Below are positions 1 to 5,980 of a DNA stretch of 14,585 nucleotides, piece after piece; the stretch's first letter is position 1, and each line of letters opens with the position of its first letter. The notes beneath the pieces are model-generated. The model did no database searches. It was given only the letters and a program-made list of their open reading frames with translations, and had not been told where the DNA came from. Made by a program: the position numbers and the translations under genes. This DNA is from Clostridiales bacterium (GTDB lineage: Bacteria > Bacillota > Clostridia > Christensenellales > CAG-314): positions 26,465 through 41,049 of the forward strand of contig DPQS01000046.1 of assembly GCA_003537755.1 (NCBI GenBank). Reading direction: 5' to 3'.

Positions 1-51
1 CGTGACCTCCGCCTTACCAAGGCGGTGCGCTACCTACTGTGCCACATCAGC
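1..51 (-). tRNA. tRNA-Thr (anticodon GGT), 5' part only; 3' part lies beyond the window
   Basis: Read on the minus strand from 51, the parts of a tRNA follow in order: a 7-base acceptor strand GCTGATG (51-45), TG, a D arm GCAC/GCGC with loop AGTAGGTA (42-27), and a 5-bp anticodon stem CCGCC/GGCGG around loop TTGGTAA (25-9). The anticodon is GGT, which decodes the threonine codon ACC. The variable loop AGGTC and the first T-stem bases follow before the edge. The D stem has one A/C mismatch. The T arm and 3' acceptor strand are outside the window, so acceptor pairing cannot be tested. A promoter sits 31 bases further upstream of the mature 5' end. Confidence 0.9.
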
Positions 52-88
52 GATTGTTTTGTTGCGCCGTCTTTCAACGTGCTAAACC

Positions 89-117
89 ATTATATATTGT
101 TTTTTGCCCGTTGTCAA
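89..117 (-). promoter_or_regulatory. Housekeeping promoter of the tRNA-Thr gene
   Basis: On the minus strand a perfect TTGACA (-35, 117-112) is separated by exactly 17 bases from a perfect TATAAT (-10, 94-89). Transcription should begin near 82, about 30 bases before the mature tRNA 5' end. A full-consensus site of this kind fits a strong stable-RNA promoter. The rest of the 52-315 spacer shows no gene, and I see no convincing terminator for mntP in it. Confidence 0.85.
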
Positions 118-315
118 CAATATGCTTGCAATTTGACAACAACAAAATTATTTTTTGTGTGCGGTTGTTTCGATTCAGACAGCTATGTGCTTACAACTAC
201 CGATTGGCAGGCAAGTTGTTTGGCAAATTAAGGCAAAAACATCAATTGTATTTATCACGCTTTTGCGCTTGCAACCGACGACACGACAAATAAAGTACTA
301 CTTTTCCGCGACTTT

Positions 316-903
316 TTATGCCAAAAATACGCCCTTAACAAAAATCTCGATACCGATTGCAATCAGCACTATGCCGCCGAGTATCTGTGCCTTGTCGCCA
401 AGTTTATCGCCGAATTTGCGACCGAGTATTACCGCTACAAAACTTATTACAAACGTAACCGCCGCAATGATCCACGAACAAAGCAACGCTTGCCACACGC
501 CGTCGACAAATTCCGTCATGGCAAAGCCTGTGCTGAACGCATCTATGGACGTAGCGATTGCCTGAATAAGCAACGTGACAAAGGTGAGTTTTTTTGTTTC
601 TTCGTCCTCGTCTTTTTTTCTTATACCGTCCACAAGCATTTTTATGCCTACGTACAGCAACAGCGCAAGCGACACGTAAGGGATTATCGGTTTGATTACG
701 ACAAAATGTTCCACCAGTGTGTTTACACACAGCCAGCCTGTCATGGGCATAAGTGCCTGAAAGAAACCGAACATGCCCGCAATCAAAGTGTGCTTGCCGA
801 GACTCATTTTCGGTTCGTTAAGTCCGTTTGCCATGCTTACGGCGCAGGCGTCCATTGCAAGCCCGACGCCCAGCGCAAGGCCGGTCAAAACTAATTCCCA
901 CAT
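316..903 (-). CDS. mntP: Manganese efflux pump MntP
   Basis: A 195-residue multi-pass membrane protein of the MntP family (formerly YebN/DUF204), which exports Mn2+ when the metal is in excess. The two halves form the family's inverted pseudo-repeat: GLAMDACAVSMANG in the first membrane helix (Asp18) and ATSIDAFSTGFAM after the central loop (Asp121). These are the acidic membrane residues conserved in the family. The charged loop KKDEDEETKK (about 97-105) separates the halves, and the C-terminus ends in hydrophobic segments (GGIVLIAIGIEI). The frame stays open upstream to an ATG at 1041, but I chose the ATG at 903: it has GGAG seven bases before it, starts directly with the first helix, and gives the usual family length. 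A manganese riboswitch upstream independently supports the function. Confidence 0.96.
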   Translation of the reverse strand: MWELVLTGLALGVGLAMDACAVSMANGLNEPKMSLGKHTLIAGMFGFFQALMPMTGWLCVNTLVEHFVVIKPIIPYVSLALLLYVGIKMLVDGIRKKDEDEETKKLTFVTLLIQAIATSIDAFSTGFAMTEFVDGVWQALLCSWIIAAVTFVISFVAVILGRKFGDKLGDKAQILGGIVLIAIGIEIFVKGVFLA

Positions 904-1156
904 ATTTTTCTCCGTTTCACGTCGCTGCCATACGACGTTTCCAAGTAGTAGTTCGCGGCAAAGTTCCGGCGAAACGTCGCGCGCAAAAATCGCAAAGTGC
1001 GCCTTTACCACCGCCAAAGCCACGTTTATTTTGCACCGCAATTTGAAGTTTTTTCACTGGAAAGTTGTCGTTTGCACACCGAAATGTCGCCAAAATCATG
1101 ATACGTATCAGTTTTTCGATGACACAATCCCCATTGTCAGATTACGCCGCAAACAC
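904..1156 (-). other. Long mntP leader between riboswitch terminator and start codon
   Basis: About 250 transcribed bases lie between the riboswitch terminator and the mntP ATG. I see no gene with a ribosome binding site in it. It contains a 12-bp perfect palindrome, TGATACGTATCA (1099-1110), and the GGAG of mntP (about 910-913). An in-frame extension of mntP up to 1041 is open, but its translated sequence shows no membrane-protein character and is not expected in the family. Confidence 0.5.
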
Positions 1157-1195
1157 AAAAAAAAGACTTACCGCCGAACAATCGGCGCAAGTCTT
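1157..1195 (-). terminator. Riboswitch-controlled intrinsic terminator (expression platform)
   Basis: On the minus strand AAGACTT (1195-1189) pairs with AAGTCTT (1169-1163), and the upper stem GCCGA/TCGGC (1186-1182 with 1177-1173) closes a 4-base loop TTGT. One G bulges between the two stem parts. A run of T continues to 1157. The position immediately after the aptamer, 250 bases before mntP, marks it as the regulated terminator rather than the end of a gene. Confidence 0.9.
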
Positions 1196-1275
1196 GTTCT
1201 TCAATGTCGAGCCTGGGCAAAGCCCATTGTGTAGACCGACAACTGCAACTCAGCGAACTACTCCCTTACGGAACA
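1195..1275 (-). promoter_or_regulatory. yybP-ykoY manganese riboswitch aptamer
   Basis: On the minus strand the leader carries the two conserved loop sequences of the yybP-ykoY family: AAGGGAGTAG (1267-1258) and CTCGACATTGAAG (1211-1199). Between them is a short hairpin TGGGC-TTT-GCCCA (1226-1214). The base stem can form between TGTTC (1275-1271) and GAACA (1199-1195). The class binds Mn2+ and commonly controls mntP-type exporters, usually switching transcription on when Mn2+ is high. The paired 3' strand of the base stem touches the first base of the downstream terminator, which fits a transcriptional ON switch in which the ligand-bound aptamer disfavours termination. The aptamer starts practically at the predicted transcription start. 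Confidence 0.92.
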
Positions 1276-1280
1276 CGGTT

Positions 1281-1309
1281 ATTGTACCACACCGCACGGC
1301 TTATGACAA
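1281..1309 (-). promoter_or_regulatory. Promoter of the riboswitch-mntP transcript
   Basis: On the minus strand TTGTCA (-35, 1309-1304) and TACAAT (-10, 1286-1281) are separated by 17 bases. Each hexamer differs from the consensus at one position. The expected start near 1274 coincides with the 5' strand of the riboswitch base stem, so promoter and riboswitch support each other. Confidence 0.85.
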
Positions 1310-1349
1310 GTGTTTTAAGCAACAAAAAATACGCACCGAAAACTTACTT

Positions 1350-1397
1350 TTTGAAATGCACCCCAAAAGTTAGACACTTTAGGATGTGCATTTCAAA
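1350..1397. repeat. Imperfect palindrome resembling IS3-family insertion sequence ends
   Basis: Arms TTTGAAATGCAC (1350-1361) and GTGCATTTCAAA (1386-1397) are perfect 12-bp inverted repeats. The stem continues inward with CCAAAAG/CTTTAGG (one mismatch) and closes on the 7-base loop TTAGACA. The minus-strand reading TGTCTAACTTTTGGGGTGCA resembles, from memory, terminal repeats of IS150-group IS3-family elements. No transposase gene lies next to it. It could be an IS remnant, a tiny non-autonomous element or simply a hairpin. The element lies between the end of the glycan operon and the mntP promoter; the rest of 1310-1549 shows nothing I can name. Confidence 0.5.
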
Positions 1398-1549
1398 TCT
1401 TGTGATTTTTCTATTTTGTAGCTTTTTCGTACTACTTTCTTGACCGCAATGTTTACTTCCGTTTGTTTACTTATGTCTTTGTCCGTGCAAAATCTTTTTC
1501 CAAAGGACTTCACACCACCTAACCCACATTTTTTACAACATGACAGAAT

Positions 1550-1587
1550 AAAAAACGACGCCCGGAAGTGTTTTACTTCAGGGCGCC
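1550..1587 (-). terminator. Intrinsic terminator of the glycan-degradation operon
   Basis: Fourteen bases after the stop codon of the GLUG lipoprotein gene, the minus strand forms a GC-rich hairpin: GCGCCC/GGGCG-type lower stem (1587-1581 with 1563-1557, one mismatch at the base), one internal mismatch, then GAAGT/ACTTC (1579-1575 with 1569-1565) and a 5-base loop. It is followed by CG and a run of six T (1555-1550). This is a standard rho-independent terminator and marks the end of the transcript that runs leftward from the surface lipoprotein genes. Confidence 0.88.
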
Positions 1588-1600
1588 ACACGAGATCATT

Positions 1601-3424
1601 TTACTGTCGATTTCTATTCGGCATAGGAATCTCTCCGTCGGCTATATTCCACACAGACGAATCGAAAGTCGAAAAGGTTGACGGCGTTTCGAGTTGCCGA
1701 GTGGTTACGCCCGTTATTCCGTCCGAGCGACCGCTGTCGGGATTTCCGACTGCCTGAATTGCGTTTACTTCGCTGTCAAAAAAGCAATCTTTGTACAAAT
1801 AGGCATAAGTTCCGCCAACGGTTTTACCGACAAAGCCGCCAACGCACTTTGTTTCCGCCACCACGGTCGTTTGAACCGAACTTGCGGATATGCATCTTTC
1901 TGCCGTCACATTGTATCCTTCGGCTCTGCCGATAAATCCGCCAAGATGAACAATAAACGGATTCTGCGCCCTTACTTGTCCCAAAGTAATGCTGTCAAAC
2001 ACCTTGCCGGAACCGAAATAGCCGACAAAACCACCAACGTAGCTTTGTCCCGTGACGTCTACGTCAGCAACACATTGCGACACAGCAAGCATATTGTCGG
2101 TAAATTTGCCGATAAATCCGCCTGAAAAGGCTCTTTCTCCGCCATCGGCCTTTATCGTTGCCTTCGTTTTGCACTGCTTAACGTTTCTGTTCTCGATCGG
2201 ATTTGACGCAGTCCCCACAAAGCCGCCGCAAACGGCGTTCCGGGTTGTTATTGTACCTTGATATTCGGTTTGCAACACATCGGTATTTACCAAACTACCC
2301 ACAATTCCGCCGACATTTGCCAAACCGTTTCGAAACTCTGCCGTAATATCCACAAAGACAAAACAGTTTTCTATTATGCTGTTTTGAGCTTTGCCGCACA
2401 AACCGCCGACATCGGGACCGGAGGTTGCGCTTTGCAATTCTATTTTGCCCCGTAGCGTAAGATCGGACACGGTTGCTTTTGTCAATTCTGCAAAGAATCC
2501 CACGGCGGAAGAGTCATAAGCAATGTTTATTCCGCTTATCGTATGATTGTTACCTCGAAAGACTCCGCCAAACGCTTTGGGCGTGTATTCCGTCGTAAGC
2601 GCGATATCGTTTTTTAGCGAAAAATATCCTGCATTCATTTCGGCAAGTTGTTCCTCGTTTTCTATTTCTCCGAAAGACAACGTTGCGGCCTGACTTAACG
2701 GAGACGGAATGGCAACGTCGGAAACCGCCCTGACTTGTAGCGTTTCGCCTATCATTTCAGGCGTCAGCGCAACAATGTTGTCGGCCGTTGCGGCGACCTT
2801 TGCGCCGTCCACATAGATCTGATACTGCTTCGCTCCTTCAACTTTGTCAAAAGTTAATCTTCCGCCTTCCACTCGCACATTTTCGACCGTTTGAAGCGGA
2901 TATTCGATTACTTCCACCGTTGTTTCGGAACGAGGCGAATTTTGCAAATACGGGTTATCACTAACTGCGTAAACCACAACGGATACGCTGCCGCTGACGA
3001 CGTATTTTAATGATATTTGCGTATTTGCGGTTTCATAAGAAACGTCGTTCAGCACTACGAAATACTTATCCGCATTTTGTACTGCGCGCCAAGACAGTAT
3101 GTCTCCGTCCAACTTTAAGTCGTAAGGTTTGGACAGCGTTTGCGTTACCGTTGCGGTAGTCTCGGCAACGAGGACGTTTTTCTCGCCCGTTTTGGCAACC
3201 ACTTTTATCGTCACTTCACCAAAAACGTCAGACGGAATTACAAACGACGTTTTCTTACAAACATAACCTTTTCCGTTAATTTCAACGTTGTATTCGGTGG
3301 CGTTACCAATCTCATTCCAACTTACCACGCCGTCTGTTACAGACAGCGAGTTTTGTTGTGGCTGACATGCCGCAAGCGCAACGCACAATATACAAAGTAG
3401 AATACAAATACTGATTTTTTTCAT
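1601..3424 (-). CDS. Surface lipoprotein with three FN3-like domains and a GLUG-repeat beta-helix
   Basis: A 607-residue protein with a lipoprotein signal peptide (hydrophobic stretch to residue 19, lipobox VALAAC, lipid-attached Cys20). Residues about 25-252 hold three short Ig/FN3-like domains, each beginning with a pattern like DGVVSWNEIGNATEYNV (also near 105 and 185). Residues about 255-600 are a GLUG-motif region: VGGLCG (339), VGGIVG (371), CGGFVG (399), SGGFIG (434), VGGFVG (463), LGGFIG (494) and VGGFVG (528), each followed by a repeated strand pattern, as in right-handed beta-helix adhesins. The end, with the segment FSTFDSSVWNIADGEIPMP, is typical of GLUG proteins. No catalytic motif is visible. 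It is last in the operon, 56 bases after the GH130 gene, with AAAAGGAAAA before the ATG as a weak ribosome binding site. A role in binding polysaccharide or host surface is inference from architecture and context. Confidence 0.88.
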   Translation of the reverse strand: MKKISICILLCILCVALAACQPQQNSLSVTDGVVSWNEIGNATEYNVEINGKGYVCKKTSFVIPSDVFGEVTIKVVAKTGEKNVLVAETTATVTQTLSKPYDLKLDGDILSWRAVQNADKYFVVLNDVSYETANTQISLKYVVSGSVSVVVYAVSDNPYLQNSPRSETTVEVIEYPLQTVENVRVEGGRLTFDKVEGAKQYQIYVDGAKVAATADNIVALTPEMIGETLQVRAVSDVAIPSPLSQAATLSFGEIENEEQLAEMNAGYFSLKNDIALTTEYTPKAFGGVFRGNNHTISGINIAYDSSAVGFFAELTKATVSDLTLRGKIELQSATSGPDVGGLCGKAQNSIIENCFVFVDITAEFRNGLANVGGIVGSLVNTDVLQTEYQGTITTRNAVCGGFVGTASNPIENRNVKQCKTKATIKADGGERAFSGGFIGKFTDNMLAVSQCVADVDVTGQSYVGGFVGYFGSGKVFDSITLGQVRAQNPFIVHLGGFIGRAEGYNVTAERCISASSVQTTVVAETKCVGGFVGKTVGGTYAYLYKDCFFDSEVNAIQAVGNPDSGRSDGITGVTTRQLETPSTFSTFDSSVWNIADGEIPMPNRNRQ

Positions 3425-3480
3425 ATTTTTCCTTTTCTCTCGTCGATATTTAGTTATACGTCAGCAGACGACAATTCGCG

Positions 3481-5979
3481 CTAACGATGATAAGATTCGG
3501 ACGTTACGGTTGTCTTAAGGTTTGTATAAACGGAAACATTGTTTAATCTTTCTCCGCTTTGCTTGTCTATTACATACGTCAAAACATAGTATCCTTCTTT
3601 TGGCAGACCGTTTAGATTTACTTCTATGTCTATATCTTCACCGCAATAATAGATACCTTCCGCGCTGTGTAAAAAGTGTTTAACAGAGTAGTCTTTTGCA
3701 ACGTAATCCAAATTGTTGCCTTCAATATCGTACACTTCGGCAACAAACTGTATTTCGTAATCGGATTTGTCTTGTCCGTATTTTTTGTTTAATGCCTTGG
3801 TTTTTGCGGTAAGAACGTTTCCGTTTACCTCAAAAGCCGCCGCTCCTGCAGAGAAATCGCCGTTGGCGGTTGCCAAACCAACATACATATCACCTGCGCC
3901 GTAGTAGAAATACCACGTGTTTTTGTAGCGCACCATTGTATCGGCAAACATACATTTATTAAACAAACCGTAGTCTATTTTGTTTGTATCGGTCGGATAC
4001 ATTGTAGGTTCGTCTAAATCCAATCGAACGTTTGTAAGTTCAAACGGATTGGATTTTGTTGCTTTTAGTGCGCCTAATGCATAAAACCACCCGCTTGCAT
4101 TGGGTTGTTGATGCTGAATATTGCTGTCGCTTAACTTACCCCCGCCATACATAAGATAAATATCTTCATCGTCATCGCCGTACAAGTTTGTAACCGCCAT
4201 GCACGACTCGTTTCCCGAGGTCAGTTCTTCTATACTGTTACTTCCGAATCCGGACGACTTCACATCGACGATATCATCTTTTTCCACACGCAACGCGTCG
4301 GTTGTGAAACCTATACGCGCGTAACCGCCGTCCTTCATATAAATTACATACACCATTCCGCTCTTCCCCGGGCGCGGATCGGCAATTTTTACCGCATTGC
4401 CTTCGGGATCACAAACGTACGAACCCGATTTGATTGAACCTCCGTACTCGGGAGCGAGTCTGCCTTGTTTGTGGAAGGTGATAAAGTCGTGCGTGTAAAT
4501 TACGCCTTCGCGAGTAACGCGATTGTCATACATTGTGTATGTAATGTAGTAAGTTGTTTTGCCTCCGCGATTAGGATCGTTTTTAATTCTGCATACGCGC
4601 GGATCTTCCAATCCACCGCCCTTTTCGTCGCTTGTGTCTGCCCATGCGATAGGACCGTCGCCGCGAACGTAATTTATTCCGTCGTAAGAATAAGCGTAAG
4701 CCAAACTTGACATATGACCCAATTCTTCTTTATTGCCAAAGTAACTACTGAAATTGTCGGGCAATTCGGCGCGATAGATCATATGAAACATTTGTCGCTC
4801 GTCGTCGTAAATTACCGCAGGATTGTACGTTGCGTAAGACTCGAACCCGGGAATATACCCGTCGGCTATGCTTTCCAAATCGGTAACCGTATCTTTTGCA
4901 TAAATCGGGTATCCTATCGGAGCCAGAATAAGTCCCGACGGATTAAGCGAAATGTTTGTGATGGTACACCAGGCAGGACTGTTTACCGAAAACTCGGCAA
5001 TTTGCCCGAGTGGGACACTGCTGATTTGTTGCGAATCGAACAATTCAAAAGAATAAACTTCAAAATTCGTTTCCCATGGCAACAATCCTTTCTTTTTGGA
5101 AGTTTCGTTTGTTTCGCGTTGCACCAACTCGACTTTTAAGTATCTGGCCGTGGCAGGAGCGACATATATGCTGTCCACTTCACCCAGACTTGCGTCGGTA
5201 GAATACAGTTCCGTCCAACCGTTTTGATTGCGCGAGGGTGCGCCGTCGGACGTTTTCTCGTGAGAGTAAATTCGATATCTGCGCGCAAAAGACAAACCCC
5301 AACGCATTTTTACGGTATCAAACGACACGGGCGAAAGCAAATCGACAATGAAATATTGATTGTCACCCGACGCCTTTTCGGACTGCCAGCTTGTGGAAGC
5401 GTCGTTGTCCAAAGCGAAAGCTCGATTGTGACCGTTCTCGTTTTGATCCGATGACGTTTCTACAACCTGACCACCCAACGCCAGACTCGGCGCACCATAC
5501 ACTTCAAAGGAATAAAACGAATATCCGTACTTGGTGGCACGTTTTATCCCTTGAAATTTGACGAACTTTGCCTTTACGTACGTGGGGAACTCTATTACGT
5601 CTCGCGTTTGCTCCGTGTTGGTTATTGTAGCGACAGTAGTCCAATGTGCCGCGTCACACGACAGCAAGATTTCGTACTCGGCTGCATAGGCTGTTTCCCA
5701 AGTTATCACAACTCGTTTTACCCATTCTGTCGAGCCGAGATCCACGTACCAAAACACGTCATCCTGGTAACGGCTTGCGTATCGCGTGTCCGGATTGTTG
5801 TCTACCGCATATACGTTGTTGTTACCGCCGGACGCTTCGGTTGAAACGACTCTGCGCCCGTAGGCAAGGTCTACGCCGTACTCGCTGTGGTCAACCGCTC
5901 TCGCCGTTCCTTGCGTTGTTGCCACCAACGAGCAAACAAACAACAAAGCCAACATAATTATTAAAATATTGCGTTTCAT
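3481..5979 (-). CDS. Secreted GH130 beta-mannosidase or mannoside phosphorylase with two discoidin domains
   Basis: An 832-residue exported protein. A signal peptide (residues 1-28, cleavage likely after TARA) lacks a lipobox cysteine. Two F5/8 type C (discoidin, CBM32-like) domains follow at about 30-162 and 165-315, with motifs such as WYVDLGS and YFIVDL. The catalytic five-bladed propeller spans about 345-718: YNPAVIYDDE, then IYRAE, AYSYDGINY, LEDPRV (Asp459, the family's proposed proton donor region) and WYFYYGAGDMYVGLA (689-703). These are GH130 hallmarks; the family acts on beta-mannosides by phosphorolysis or, in some members, hydrolysis. A beta-rich C-terminal domain (about 719-832) is unassigned. 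The YHG motif of the cytoplasmic GH130 in this window is not seen, and phosphorolysis outside the cell is unlikely, so hydrolysis is my inference. The gene starts one base after the stop of the GH125 gene, with GGAG inside that gene's end, so the two are translationally coupled. Confidence 0.9.
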   Translation of the reverse strand: MKRNILIIMLALLFVCSLVATTQGTARAVDHSEYGVDLAYGRRVVSTEASGGNNNVYAVDNNPDTRYASRYQDDVFWYVDLGSTEWVKRVVITWETAYAAEYEILLSCDAAHWTTVATITNTEQTRDVIEFPTYVKAKFVKFQGIKRATKYGYSFYSFEVYGAPSLALGGQVVETSSDQNENGHNRAFALDNDASTSWQSEKASGDNQYFIVDLLSPVSFDTVKMRWGLSFARRYRIYSHEKTSDGAPSRNQNGWTELYSTDASLGEVDSIYVAPATARYLKVELVQRETNETSKKKGLLPWETNFEVYSFELFDSQQISSVPLGQIAEFSVNSPAWCTITNISLNPSGLILAPIGYPIYAKDTVTDLESIADGYIPGFESYATYNPAVIYDDERQMFHMIYRAELPDNFSSYFGNKEELGHMSSLAYAYSYDGINYVRGDGPIAWADTSDEKGGGLEDPRVCRIKNDPNRGGKTTYYITYTMYDNRVTREGVIYTHDFITFHKQGRLAPEYGGSIKSGSYVCDPEGNAVKIADPRPGKSGMVYVIYMKDGGYARIGFTTDALRVEKDDIVDVKSSGFGSNSIEELTSGNESCMAVTNLYGDDDEDIYLMYGGGKLSDSNIQHQQPNASGWFYALGALKATKSNPFELTNVRLDLDEPTMYPTDTNKIDYGLFNKCMFADTMVRYKNTWYFYYGAGDMYVGLATANGDFSAGAAAFEVNGNVLTAKTKALNKKYGQDKSDYEIQFVAEVYDIEGNNLDYVAKDYSVKHFLHSAEGIYYCGEDIDIEVNLNGLPKEGYYVLTYVIDKQSGERLNNVSVYTNLKTTVTSESYHR

Positions 5980-5980
5980 A

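Noticed and set aside
218..240. GGCAAATTAAGGCAAA, recalling MntR-type operator half-sites
   Set aside because: It is a direct rather than inverted repeat and lies downstream of mntP, far from its promoter.
245..290. Possible mntP terminator (GCGC-AAAA-GCGT)
   Set aside because: Only four base pairs, one of them G-U, and no T-run follows.
904..1041. N-terminal extension of mntP to the ATG at 1041
   Set aside because: It would add 46 residues with no family match before the first membrane helix; the internal ATG at 903 has GGAG at good spacing and gives the normal MntP length.
1379..1591. Short minus-strand frame with CCKKCG and KRFCTDKD, resembling a degenerate zinc ribbon
   Set aside because: It begins inside the operon terminator, has no start with a ribosome binding site, lacks the fourth cysteine of a zinc ribbon and ends in the palindrome. 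At best it is a decayed fragment.
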